NCBI RefSeq assembly: GCF_900156895.1
Contig: NZ_FTPD01000045.1
Coordinates: forward strand, 256,997-320,996
Direction of reading: 5' to 3'
Length of the DNA stretch: 64,000 nt
From: Mesorhizobium prunaredense
Lineage (GTDB): Bacteria; Pseudomonadota; Alphaproteobacteria; Rhizobiales; Rhizobiaceae
Position 1 is the stretch's first letter. Every line of letters begins with the position of its first letter. The translations under genes were made by a program, and so were the position numbers. This document shows positions 7,690 to 18,095 of the stretch, piece after piece. Under the pieces are notes generated by a model, which had not been told where the DNA came from, did not search any database, and worked only from the letters and a program-made list of their open reading frames with translations.

Positions 7690-7985
7690 ATTTGCCGACC
7701 AAAAAGAGCGATGCGACGATTTTCGCGCCAGGTGCCAATCCGCACTTGGGCTAATGCGGCGCCTCCCCGGCTCTCTGCGCGCAGTTCATCATTGCGACGG
7801 CCGGTCTCTTAAGCGTTCTCGTTCTTCCAGAGCCTTCAGGCGCTTGGCGTCGGAGACGTCCATGCCGCCATACTTCGCCTTCCAGTTATACAGCGTCGCC
7901 TCTGAGATCCCGTGCTTGCGGGCCAGATCGCCAGCTTTCACCCCCGCCTCATGCTCGCGCAGACGCCAGTCTTCTTATGCACCAA
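7690..7985 (-). pseudogene. IS3-family transposase remnant
   Basis: Reading the minus strand from about 7975 gives a helix-turn-helix stretch of an IS3 (IS407-like) OrfA, with the pieces ARKHGISEATLYNWKAKYGG and VSDAKRLKALE. The frame ends after about 55 codons. A short degraded piece that resembles an OrfB C-terminus (QVRIGTWRENRRI) follows near 7690-7760. Start, most of OrfB and any terminal repeats are missing, so this is a decayed element beside the integrase. Confidence 0.7.
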
Positions 7986-8411
7986 GGTCCGGGCATTCTT
8001 AAGCTCATGTGTACCAGCCCTGTGCACCAGACAGGGCGGCAAAAAGACCAAGAAAATCAGATATTGTTCCCAATCAACGGGATAGTCTCGTGCTGAGAGA
8101 GGTTTGAAACTCTCGTCTCCCGATAGAATTTCAGTTTTGCGGGAAACCCGGCGGGTTTCGCCGATTAATTGCTTGTTGCAATTCCCTGCTATGAAAAACC
8201 GGCATCGGAAACTCTAACTAGCTGAATTTTATAATCAAACTGACCTTTTTCGACCGTTCGTCATACTCTAGAACACGTAGATTCGCTGTAAATTCCCTGT
8301 AAACAGCGGAGACTGGTTCGCTTAGCCCTTCGACGGCGACCCGGCGATAGACGGCATTTTCAGCCTGCCTGGCTGAGATCCCGCCAGAACGCGCACTACG
8401 CTCCTGAAAGC
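7986..8411. other. gap with no supported gene
   Basis: No convincing gene is seen here. A short inverted repeat around 8139-8160 (AAACCC, three-base loop, GGGTTT) lacks a run of T and I do not call it a terminator. It marks the border between accessory DNA and the transport operon. Confidence 0.5.
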
Positions 8412-9332
8412 TCAGAACCGGCTGGAACGGTCTTCCGGTTGAGGCGACTTCAGACCCTGGCAAGAGCATTGCGGATTGGCCGGAAGTCGCGCGGCGGTCT
8501 CCAGCGCTACTCGCGAGGCTGTCATGGAGAGATTGGGCAGCACGTCGTCCTGCAGCAATTTCTGGCGGTTGCGATCCATGTAGTCGTTAAAACCCGCCGT
8601 GACGAACGCACAAGGCACGAAGCAGGCGCCGATCTCGCGCGCCAAGGTGGCCTCAGGGGCGATGGAATGGTTGAGCACATCCGCCCCCATGCCGCGATAC
8701 GCCAGGGCTTCGGCTGGGGTTGTCAGCCGCGGCCCATAGCAATGGGCAGCCACCAGCTGCTGTTCGATGCCATGAACGCGGCATTCGGCTGGCCAATGGC
8801 GCCGGGCCGTCTCGACCAGAACCGCCGCGCATCTTGGACATACGATCTGCTTGCCCGAACAGTCAAAACTCTGGCGATCCGGAAGCAGTGAAAACGGGGT
8901 CTGCGTCAATTCGATGATATCGGCGTTCACCACCAAGTCGCCGGGCTGGATCGCCTTGTTGACGGCGCCAACGGTCGAGCAGGCGAGGACTTGCCGCACA
9001 CCCGCTTGCATCAACACCCAGAACGCGCGGCGATGGCAGGAATGGTCGATATGGTCGCGGGGATTGCCGTGCGAATACATGCACAACGCCCGCTTTGCTC
9101 TGCCTTCGGCTGAAATCGAGGCATCGAACTCGAGCAACTTCCAGTTGTCGGTACGACCGAAAGGCGTTTCAAAACTCATGTCGCGCCGCAGCGTGCGCAC
9201 GCCCTCGAATCCGACATCTTCCGGGAAGGCAAGCCCCCAGTTTGCCGACCCGGTGATGATGGCCAAGCCTACCTGAGGTATCTCAGTCGATTGATCCGCC
9301 GGAGCACCGGCCGCGTGATGATTTTTGGGCAT
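8412..9332 (-). CDS. purine nucleoside / 5'-methylthioadenosine phosphorylase family protein
   Basis: A 306-residue member of the PNP/MTAP superfamily, which splits nucleosides with phosphate. Visible family features are the N-terminal GLAIITGSANWGL, the STVGAVNKAIQPGDLVV stretch (equivalent to GSL...PGD) and YGPRLTTPAEALAYRGMGADVLNHSIAPEA, matching the GPRFET-AE-GADVVGMT-PEA block of MTAPs. The ATG at 9332 follows the permease stop closely; the longer open frame upstream lies inside the permease gene. As the last gene of an uptake operon it suggests that the imported compound is a nucleoside or a thio-purine, but the exact substrate is not readable. Confidence 0.75.
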   Translation of the reverse strand: MPKNHHAAGAPADQSTEIPQVGLAIITGSANWGLAFPEDVGFEGVRTLRRDMSFETPFGRTDNWKLLEFDASISAEGRAKRALCMYSHGNPRDHIDHSCHRRAFWVLMQAGVRQVLACSTVGAVNKAIQPGDLVVNADIIELTQTPFSLLPDRQSFDCSGKQIVCPRCAAVLVETARRHWPAECRVHGIEQQLVAAHCYGPRLTTPAEALAYRGMGADVLNHSIAPEATLAREIGACFVPCAFVTAGFNDYMDRNRQKLLQDDVLPNLSMTASRVALETAARLPANPQCSCQGLKSPQPEDRSSRF

Positions 9333-9364
9333 GCTTCCAGTCTCGGTCAGGTTTTTTGGCTCGG

Positions 9365-10156
9365 TCAGGATTTTTGGCGCAAGGCCACGATCACGACGAC
9401 GACCACAACAATAGCGGTCCACAATGTCGAGATCGCCGCAATGGTCGGATCGATCTGATCGCGCAGCGACACGAACATGAGCTTCGGCATCGTGCTGTTG
9501 CGACCACTTGCGACGAAGATCGAAATCACCGACTCGTCGAGCGACGTCAGGAACGCCATCAATGTCGCCGACAACAGGCTGAGCCGAAGTTGCGGAACGA
9601 TTATTCCGCCAATAGCCCTGGCCCAGTCCGCGCCGAGGCTGCGCGCCGCCTGAACCTGGTTCCAGTCGAAGCGAGCCAGGGCGGGCAACAACACGATGCA
9701 TGCCACCGGAACGGCCAGCACCACATGTCCGACCAGCACACCGAACAGCGTCCCGACCAGACGTTGCGCCGCCAGCACAAAGAAGAGGCCGATCGCAAGC
9801 AGGATTCCGGGGGTGACCGAGGGGGTGAGCAGGATGCTCTGGATGGAAGCTGCGGTCTTCCCGCCCAGCCGATTCATTGAAATGCAGGCGAGCAGCGCAA
9901 AAGGCACCGCGATCAGCGCCGTCAATGTCCCAAGGATCAGGCTCGTCCTGAGCGCTGCCATCCACGTCGCCGAGCCGAAGAAGTTCTCGTACCAGCGCAA
10001 CGAGTAGGCGTGCGGCGGAAACTCAAGGAGATTAGACGCGGAAAACGAAAGCGGCACCACCACGAGCGTCGGCAACATCAGAAATGCCATGACAAGAGCA
10101 GCAAAGCTCCAGAGGACGATGCGGGCGAGCCTGTTTTGCGGATAGGCTTCAAGCAT
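9365..10156 (-). CDS. ABC transporter permease, PotC-like
   Basis: A 263-residue inner-membrane protein with six hydrophobic segments and the permease EAA-type loop (EAxxxLGA form: QAARSLGADWARAIGGIIVPQL). It belongs to the binding-protein-dependent group used by spermidine/putrescine-type importers. It overlaps the second permease gene by 8 bases, so the two subunits are co-translated and form the membrane channel with the ATPase encoded just upstream. Confidence 0.85.
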   Translation of the reverse strand: MLEAYPQNRLARIVLWSFAALVMAFLMLPTLVVVPLSFSASNLLEFPPHAYSLRWYENFFGSATWMAALRTSLILGTLTALIAVPFALLACISMNRLGGKTAASIQSILLTPSVTPGILLAIGLFFVLAAQRLVGTLFGVLVGHVVLAVPVACIVLLPALARFDWNQVQAARSLGADWARAIGGIIVPQLRLSLLSATLMAFLTSLDESVISIFVASGRNSTMPKLMFVSLRDQIDPTIAAISTLWTAIVVVVVVIVALRQKS

Positions 10157-11036
10157 GGGAGGCTGCCACTGCGTTCTGGGCCAGCAGGCGGCGTGCCGCC
10201 AGCAGCATCACACCGATCAGCGCCATCAGAACGAGGAGCAGAATGCCCAGGACGCTTGCCGACCCCCAATCCTGAAAGGTCGATAGCGCACGCTCGATCC
10301 GGGTGGAGAGAGGATTTACCTTGCCGCCGCCAAGCACCGCCGGCGTGATGAAAAACCCGATGGAATAGATGAGGACGATGACCGAACCCGAAAAAATGCC
10401 GCCGGCCGAAAGCGGCATGATGACGGTGCGGATGACCTGCCCGAGCGTGGCTCCCATGCTCGCTGAGGCGCGAACGAGGTTTGGGTCGATATCGCGCATC
10501 GCGGCATAAACCGGCAGCAAAAACAGCGGCAGCATGTAGTGAACCATGCCGATCAGCGTTCCGGTGAAGTTATAGACCAGCGGCAAATGCTCCGCCGTCA
10601 GGCCCGAACCGGTCAAAGCCGCGTTGATCAGGCCATCACGCCGCAGGAGCACGAGCCAGCCATAGGTGCGCACCAGGATGGCGGTCCACAACGGCAGCAT
10701 GACGAAGGCCATCAGCAAATTGGCCACCCTTGGTCTGGCGCTGGCCAAGGCGAGTGCCAGCGGGGTGCCCAGAAGAATGCAGATCGCCAGCGTGCCGAGA
10801 GACAGTTCGAGGGTTGTTGCGAGCGCCGACCATGTCAGTCCGCTCGAAAGCACTTTCGCGTAGTTGCCAATGGTGTACTCACCCCCTGTGGTCAAAAAAG
10901 ATTGCCGGATGATCCAAAGGATGGGCAATATCGCCGCCAGTCCAACGATGAACAGCGCCGGCAGCGAAAGCGAAAGAAAAAACCGCCGCTCGCGGCGCGC
11001 ATCCGCCAGGAGCGCTGGATCCACGGTGACGGTCAC
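10149..11036 (-). CDS. ABC transporter permease, PotB-like
   Basis: A 295-residue membrane protein with an N-terminal hydrophobic segment (FFLSLSLPALFIVGLAAILP) and five more, plus an EAA-type loop (VRASASMGATLGQVIRTVIM). It is the PotB-type partner of the PotC-like permease that follows. Its start overlaps the end of the ATPase gene by four bases. Confidence 0.85.
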   Translation of the reverse strand: MTVTVDPALLADARRERRFFLSLSLPALFIVGLAAILPILWIIRQSFLTTGGEYTIGNYAKVLSSGLTWSALATTLELSLGTLAICILLGTPLALALASARPRVANLLMAFVMLPLWTAILVRTYGWLVLLRRDGLINAALTGSGLTAEHLPLVYNFTGTLIGMVHYMLPLFLLPVYAAMRDIDPNLVRASASMGATLGQVIRTVIMPLSAGGIFSGSVIVLIYSIGFFITPAVLGGGKVNPLSTRIERALSTFQDWGSASVLGILLLVLMALIGVMLLAARRLLAQNAVAASHA

Positions 11037-12073
11037 GCCGTCGCTCCCGGTATCGCGTGAACCTTCGCTGCTGGTGCATATGCGGTCATCCGCTGACCGG
11101 CGGCAAGCTCGGCGCAGCCGCCGGCCAGCGCTGCCGGAATGCAGACAAGGACCTCCTGGCCACCGTCAAGCGCCAGCGTCAAAAGCCAGTTCTCGCCGCG
11201 AAACGCCTTGGCGCGCAGTGTGCCTTCGAGAGCCACTGCGTCTGCCCCGGCGAGCTTGGCATCAAGATGGAAGCTTTCGGCGCGAATCATCAGGGTTTCG
11301 CCTGACGCTTCGGCGCCGTCGATCCTGCGCACCGAGCCAGGCGCCACAATGTTGGCCTCGCCCATGAACTCGGCGACGAAGCGGGTCGATGGACGATCAT
11401 AGATCCGCTGCGGCGTATCGATCTGCTGGATGCGGCCGGAGTTCATCACCGCAATCCGGTCAGACATGATCAGCGCCTCGCGCTGATCATGGGTCACGTA
11501 GATTGTGGTGATCCCCAGATCGTCGTGCAGGCGCCGGATCTCGTACTGCATGGTTTCGCGCAGATTTTTGTCGAGCGCCGACAGCGGCTCGTCCATCAGC
11601 ATCACGCGCGGTTCGAAGACGATAGCCCGCGCCAACGCCACCCGTTGACGCTGGCCGCCGGACAGTGCGGCAACATTGCGCTCCGCCAGGCCATCCAGCT
11701 TCACGCGGGCCAGGGTGGCAAGCGCCCGCTGACGCGCCTCCGCTCTCGGCGTCTTGCGCAGCGCCAGCGGATACGCGACATTCGCCAGGACATTCATGTG
11801 GGGAAACAAGGCGTAATTCTGGAATACGATGCCGATGTCGCGTTTGTTCGGCGCCAGGCGAGTAATGTCGCGATCGCCCAACAAGAGCTTGCCGGAATCC
11901 GGCCGGACAAAGCCGGCCAGAGCCATGAGCAGCGTGGTCTTGCCCGATCCCGAGGGCCCCAGCAGCGTGAGGAACTCGCCAGCTTGAATGTCGAGCGAGA
12001 CATCATCCAGTGCGACGTAGGACCCGTAAGCCTTGCTGACGCTGTCGATGGTGATCGGGAGCGACTTCATCAT
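11033..12073 (-). CDS. ABC transporter ATP-binding protein, PotA-like
   Basis: A 346-residue importer ATPase with Walker A (GPSGSGKTT), signature (LSGGQRQRVALARA), Walker B (VMLMDEPLSALD) and H-loop (VTHDQ), followed by a C-terminal TOBE-type domain of about 110 residues. This architecture is that of the PotA/CysA/MalK group. It energises uptake of the ligand bound by the periplasmic protein encoded upstream. Confidence 0.9.
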   Translation of the reverse strand: MMKSLPITIDSVSKAYGSYVALDDVSLDIQAGEFLTLLGPSGSGKTTLLMALAGFVRPDSGKLLLGDRDITRLAPNKRDIGIVFQNYALFPHMNVLANVAYPLALRKTPRAEARQRALATLARVKLDGLAERNVAALSGGQRQRVALARAIVFEPRVMLMDEPLSALDKNLRETMQYEIRRLHDDLGITTIYVTHDQREALIMSDRIAVMNSGRIQQIDTPQRIYDRPSTRFVAEFMGEANIVAPGSVRRIDGAEASGETLMIRAESFHLDAKLAGADAVALEGTLRAKAFRGENWLLTLALDGGQEVLVCIPAALAGGCAELAAGQRMTAYAPAAKVHAIPGATA

Positions 12074-12098
12074 CTGCTCCAGCCTTAACAGCTGAGAC

Positions 12099-13139
12099 TC
12101 AGCGGGCCATCATCTCATCGAAAGCCTGTTGGGCAGCCTCGCCGTTCTTGACCCACCATTCTGAATTCGAAAACACCGAAGTGCCGGCATTTTCAGGCGC
12201 GGTCGCAAGCGTCTTCAGACGGTCCTCGGGAATGAGGCCACCCTCATATGCCGCAGGATTGACCGGGCCATAGGCGATGAAATCGGTCAGCTTCGCTACA
12301 CGCGCTGGTTGCGTCATTGCTGCGATGAGCTTCATCGCGGCTTCCTTGTTCGGCGCTCCCTTCGGCACCCCAAGGCAGTCCGTGCCGATGACCGAACCCT
12401 TGAACGTGTAGTCAGCCGCGCCGCCATCTTTTTTCACGGTCTCTGCCCGTCCGTTCCAGGTAACGACCAGATCCGCCTCACCATCCTTCAGCAGCTGCGC
12501 GGACTGGGCTCCCGAGGTCCACCACACGGCGACATCTGGTTTGATCGCTTCAAGCCGGTTGATGGCGCGCTCCAGCCCTTCCGGCGTGCTGAGCACGGAA
12601 TAGACGTCCGCCGGCGCCACGCCATCGGAGAGAAGCGCGATCTCGATCGAGTCCTGCGCATTGGCGCGCAACGCGCGGCGGCCCGGGAATTTGGCTACGT
12701 CCCAGAACTCAGCCCAGGTCTTCGGCGGGTTCTCACCATAGGTCTTGGTGTTCCACGACAGGACGGTGCCATAGGAATCGAACGGATAGCAGTAGTCGGA
12801 CGCGGCACCCTCCGGCACGGATTTGGGATCGATGATCTTGTAGTCGAGCGGCTCCAGCAGCGATTGAGCGGCGGCCTGGGCGCCTTCCGGCGAGCCGAGG
12901 TGGATAATGTCGGTGGCAATTGCCCCCGAGGTGACCTGCATCTTCAAGGAGGCCAGGCCGTCGCTCTGCGTCTCCTCGCGGACATCATAGCCAAGCTCTT
13001 TTGCAGCAGGGCCCCACATGGCCTCTTTCATGGCGTTGCCATAATCGCCGCCTGCGGTCGTGATGGTGAGTGTTTGCGCATGGACGGGCAAGGCAGCCGA
13101 GATGGCGAATGCTGTTAAGGAAATGCGCAGCCAGGACAT
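12099..13139 (-). CDS. periplasmic substrate-binding protein, PotD-like
   Basis: A 346-residue secreted binding protein with a signal peptide (MSWLRISLTAFAISAALPVHA then QT). The mature part resembles extracellular solute-binding family 1 proteins of the spermidine/putrescine type (TITTAGGDYGNAMKEAM, LVVTWNGRAETV). It is the first gene of a five-gene minus-strand operon, with the LacI-type regulator divergently encoded and a perfect operator palindrome about 54 bases upstream. The ligand may not be a polyamine; the phosphorylase gene at the end of the operon points to a nucleoside-like compound. Confidence 0.85.
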   Translation of the reverse strand: MSWLRISLTAFAISAALPVHAQTLTITTAGGDYGNAMKEAMWGPAAKELGYDVREETQSDGLASLKMQVTSGAIATDIIHLGSPEGAQAAAQSLLEPLDYKIIDPKSVPEGAASDYCYPFDSYGTVLSWNTKTYGENPPKTWAEFWDVAKFPGRRALRANAQDSIEIALLSDGVAPADVYSVLSTPEGLERAINRLEAIKPDVAVWWTSGAQSAQLLKDGEADLVVTWNGRAETVKKDGGAADYTFKGSVIGTDCLGVPKGAPNKEAAMKLIAAMTQPARVAKLTDFIAYGPVNPAAYEGGLIPEDRLKTLATAPENAGTSVFSNSEWWVKNGEAAQQAFDEMMAR

Positions 13140-13192
13140 AGGTTCTCCTCCCCAACTTCATCAAATATTGCCTGAAATGGCCATTTATTTGT

Positions 13193-13210
13193 AATCGTAA
13201 CGTTACGATT
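13193..13210. promoter_or_regulatory. LacI-type operator palindrome
   Basis: AATCGTAACGTTACGATT is a perfect 18-base palindrome in the gap between the transport operon and the divergent LacI-family gene. The central CG flanked by TAA/TTA fits LacI/GalR operators. A second, weaker site with the same TAACGTTA centre lies at 13279-13286, closer to the regulator gene, which suggests autoregulation. Confidence 0.75.
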
Positions 13211-13337
13211 GCATCTGAATACGCAGGAGTCAAGCTGCTTGCTACGGGCATTTGGATTGACCGGGATGTCGAATCCGGTAACGTTATGGCGGTCAGCAAG
13301 TCAGCCGGCGCTTTCGCAAATGAAGTCGGGGCGAACA

Positions 13338-14336
13338 ATGGCCAATCTAAAGCAGATCGCGGCGGAACTTTCCCTCTCGGTGACCACGGTGTCCCGCGCT
13401 CTGAAGGATGGCCCGGAAGTGCAGCCCTCGACCATAGCCCGCGTCAAGGAGGCGGCCAAGCGGGTCGGCTATCTGCCAAATCATCATGGTCGTGCGCTCA
13501 AGACCGGTCGAACGCTGACGCTGACGGCCGTACTCCCGATGGAGACCAGAGATCATCTGTCCGATCTGTTGAAGCTGCCTTTGATCGAAGGCATGACGCT
13601 GGCGGCGCGGCAAGCCGGTTATAGTCTGTCCATTTATTCCACCACGCCCGACGACGATCCCGTCGAGAGTGTGCGGCGGCAGCTTCAGGCGCGCAGCACA
13701 GATGGACTGATCATCACGCGCTTGGTGTCGGGTGATCCGCGCGTCAAGCTGCTGCTGGATCAACGCATGCCATTCGTCGCGTTTGGAAGAACCGACCTGG
13801 ATACCGCGTATCCTTATGTCGATGTCGACAATGAACAGATTGCCTACGAGGCAACCCGACGGCTCATGGACAAGGGCTGTCGACGCATCGCACTGCAACT
13901 TCTGGTTCCGGAGGATCAGGCGAGTGCCATGCGTCTTTCCGGCTATGCAAGGGCAATGGCCGAGGCCGGTATTCCGATCGACCAATCGCTGATCGGTCAT
14001 GGCATGTTCACCATGGAATCGAGCGCAGCCTGGTTCGATCGCTTGCTGGCTTGTTCAGATCCGCCGACAGGCTTGGCATGCGCCAACGAACTGGGCCTTC
14101 TCGGGGCGCTACACGCTCTTGGCAAAAGAGGTCTTGCGCCGGGGAGCGACGTCCACATCGTAACACGTGACAGCACGCGGCTGGCACGCTTCCTGCCGGC
14201 GAAGATCGAAGTTCATTCCGTCGACATGGCGGCTGTCGGACGCAAGCTTGTCGAAATCCTGGAGAGCCGGATCATCAATCCGCTTGGGCCGGTGGAGACA
14301 ATCCTGCTCAAGGGTGAATTCGAGCCGGCCGAATAG
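13338..14336 (+). CDS. LacI-family transcription regulator
   Basis: A 332-residue LacI/GalR regulator. The N-terminal DNA-binding domain reads MANLKQIAAELSLSVTTVSR and includes the hinge segment PNHHGRALKTGRT; the rest is a periplasmic-binding-like effector domain. I chose the ATG at 13338 because the HTH begins there, although the frame is open to 13209. It is divergent from the ABC operon and the gap holds two TAACGTTA-centred sites. It probably represses the transporter and phosphorylase genes until the transported compound is present. Confidence 0.9.
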   Translation: MANLKQIAAELSLSVTTVSRALKDGPEVQPSTIARVKEAAKRVGYLPNHHGRALKTGRTLTLTAVLPMETRDHLSDLLKLPLIEGMTLAARQAGYSLSIYSTTPDDDPVESVRRQLQARSTDGLIITRLVSGDPRVKLLLDQRMPFVAFGRTDLDTAYPYVDVDNEQIAYEATRRLMDKGCRRIALQLLVPEDQASAMRLSGYARAMAEAGIPIDQSLIGHGMFTMESSAAWFDRLLACSDPPTGLACANELGLLGALHALGKRGLAPGSDVHIVTRDSTRLARFLPAKIEVHSVDMAAVGRKLVEILESRIINPLGPVETILLKGEFEPAE

Positions 14337-14442
14337 CTGCCCAGACTCAATCGACCCAGGGACTCCGGCAACCCCTGATTGTATCAGCCGCATTTCCGTG
14401 GCGTCAAAGCGATTCCGCTTGGTTGTAAAAATGCTATGGACA

Positions 14443-15237
14443 TCACTCGGCCGGGGCCGTGCCGACCTGGCCGGCGACTTCCTGATCGAGCTCGGCGAGG
14501 AAATCCACGATGCGGGCCGCGTTGTCGCCAAGGTCGTAGCGGCCGTAGCGGGAGGCCGAGCGCATGTCGACGATGACCGCATCGCCATCGTCGGCGACAC
14601 GGATGGCGACATCGGCGGGAAGGCTGAGGACGAAGCTCCTGGCCAGGGCGTTGATCGTCACCTCGCTTTGCCCGATCGCCCGCGGAAACGGCGCCGCAAG
14701 CTGCCAGTCCCGCCGATCGAGCAAGGTTTCGACTGCTTCGAGGACGCGGTCGAAAGGCAGATTGTAGCTGCGCCCGGTGACAAGCGGATAGGTCTCGGTC
14801 TGCAGGCGCCGCTCGCCTGGGGTCGGCGGCGAAAGCGCGTTCATATCCACGGTCCGGGTGCTGGTGTCGAGCACCGGCGGATCGTCGAAATCCGTCGAGA
14901 TGTCCCTGAGCGGCGGAGAGGTCGCTGCCCAGTAGGCGGCAATGCCAAAAGGAGCAAGCACCAGCAGTGCCAGCACCGCGCCGACGCTGAGATCGCGACC
15001 GCCACGGTCGCCGAAATTCCACAGTCTCGAAAAGGCAAGGCCGGCGAACAACAGCGCAAAGGCGGCAAGCAGCGCGACAATGCCGAGCACCCAAAGGAAA
15101 GCCGGCGTTTCAACAAGCTGATAGCGGTTGCCGACGAGAACGGTCAGCAGCAGGACCGCCGAAAAAGCCCCTGTCCGCCGCGACCAGCCGGCCGCCTTCG
15201 ACATCCGTCGCGCGGAAATTTCCATTGTTTTCAGCAC
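14443..15237 (-). CDS. DUF1499 membrane protein
   Basis: A 264-residue protein with about three N-terminal hydrophobic segments (residues 20-110) and a C-terminal DUF1499 domain (from about TYPLVTGRSYNLPFDRVLEAVETL to YDLGDNAARIVDFLAEL). The family is common in rhizobia and has no established role. It converges with the LacI gene and is separated from the acyl-CoA synthetase gene by about 70 bases on the same strand. Confidence 0.8.
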   Translation of the reverse strand: MLKTMEISARRMSKAAGWSRRTGAFSAVLLLTVLVGNRYQLVETPAFLWVLGIVALLAAFALLFAGLAFSRLWNFGDRGGRDLSVGAVLALLVLAPFGIAAYWAATSPPLRDISTDFDDPPVLDTSTRTVDMNALSPPTPGERRLQTETYPLVTGRSYNLPFDRVLEAVETLLDRRDWQLAAPFPRAIGQSEVTINALARSFVLSLPADVAIRVADDGDAVIVDMRSASRYGRYDLGDNAARIVDFLAELDQEVAGQVGTAPAE

Positions 15238-15304
15238 TGCTTCACCCCGAACCGGCGCTTGAAGCCGTTTAGCGGCGGCTTGAGGTCAAACGACGTCATG
15301 TCAG

Positions 15305-16933
<1,629 letters not shown>

Positions 16934-17114
16934 TCTTCTCCTCCCATGGGTTTTCGTTCCCCCACTGGTTTTCGCTGCATTGTGGGACGAACAAGCGGAT
17001 TGTCCAGCCATGACCGGGCGGAAGCAGCGCATTGTTCGAAAAGGCAGGAAAAACCGCCATAATCCGGCCATTGTCGACATTAACTTTGATTAATGGTAGG
17101 GGTGTGATTGGCGA

Positions 17115-17486
17115 ATGAATGAGGTTCGCATGAACGCGCAGCTCGACGACAAAGCTCTCGAAGATTCGCTTGCCGAAAGCCTGGCCGATCTGGCGCCGGA
17201 CGCCAACACCGTTTCCGAGGACGAATTCGTCGATCTTGTCGGCGGCGCGCTTGAGGCGGTCGGCGGCACGCTGCTGTTCAAGATGTGCGTTCAGAACGAA
17301 GGCGAAAGCCAGCACGTCGCCGCGGCTTGCGTCGGCGATGGCGGCAACCGCCAGTTCCTGCTCCTTACCTTGCCGACCGGCGGTGGTGCGCTCAAGGTCG
17401 AAACCGCGTCGCGAAGCACCAACCCGGTCGCCGGTATCGCCGCCGCCTATGCCGGGCTGATGGACGCTTTTCAGGCTGCCGCCTGA
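17115..17486 (+). CDS. small conserved-looking protein of unknown function
   Basis: A 123-residue acidic protein without signal peptide or membrane segment. It starts with a charged helix (DDKALEDSLAESLADLAPD) and ends in a small-residue-rich helix (NPVAGIAAAYAGLMDAFQAAA). I do not recognise the family. A second ATG at 17130 (MNAQLDD) may be the real start. It is divergent from the acyl-CoA synthetase gene and lies about 125 bases before the DUF427 gene on the same strand. Confidence 0.6.
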   Translation: MNEVRMNAQLDDKALEDSLAESLADLAPDANTVSEDEFVDLVGGALEAVGGTLLFKMCVQNEGESQHVAAACVGDGGNRQFLLLTLPTGGGALKVETASRSTNPVAGIAAAYAGLMDAFQAAA

Positions 17487-17611
17487 TCGGTCGTTTGCAA
17501 GGCCGGTTTGACGACAGATCCGGCAACGCCAAAGGCGATGGTTCTTGAGCACTGCGGCCTTGCACAGCGCGCGCGCCCGACACACCTTAGGTCGATGCAA
17601 GGAGAACCAGC

Positions 17612-18001
17612 ATGGACCAGATCGCCAATCCGTCACCCGGCTTTCAGCGCAACCCGGATAAAGTGATTACAATTGAGCCCTACAGCGGAACTGTGACCGT
17701 ACGCGCCGGCGACGCTGTCATTGCCTCGTCCACGAGGGCCAAGCTGTTGACCGAACCGCCCTACCCGGGGGTTCTCTACATTCCGTTCGAAGACATCGAT
17801 TTCAACCAGCTTCGCAAGACGGAATTTTCGACTCATTGCCCATACAAGGGCGATGCGAGCTATTGGAGCGTGCTGCCTGCCGCGGAAGCAGGCAAGGATG
17901 CGATGTGGGCCTATGAGCGGCCTTTCGACGAGACGATCGAAATCCGCGATCACGGCGCGTTCTATCCCAACAAGGTGACGGTCGAAGCCAAACCAGACTG
18001 A
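17612..18001 (+). CDS. DUF427 domain protein
   Basis: A 129-residue DUF427 protein; the family signature is seen in the pieces GDAVIASSTRAKLL, YIPFEDIDF and HCPYKGDASYWSV. The domain is a small beta-rich fold with no agreed enzymatic role. The gene has an AAGGAGAACC ribosome site. It converges with the pyruvate phosphate dikinase gene. Confidence 0.85.
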   Translation: MDQIANPSPGFQRNPDKVITIEPYSGTVTVRAGDAVIASSTRAKLLTEPPYPGVLYIPFEDIDFNQLRKTEFSTHCPYKGDASYWSVLPAAEAGKDAMWAYERPFDETIEIRDHGAFYPNKVTVEAKPD

Positions 18002-18095
18002 GAAGGGCCAGCCTGAGCAGGGCCAGCCTGAGCAGGAACGGCTCGTGACCTGTCCTGCCGACCAGTCGGTGTACGGCCAGGCCGACGTCGGCCCC

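Noticed and set aside
8130..8165. Inverted repeat AAACCC-GGC-GGGTTT considered as a terminator
   Set aside because: The stem is short and no T run follows on either strand.
8218..8469. Minus-strand open frame of 83 codons after the phosphorylase
   Set aside because: It overlaps the end of the phosphorylase gene in another frame, has no ribosome site and no recognisable domain.
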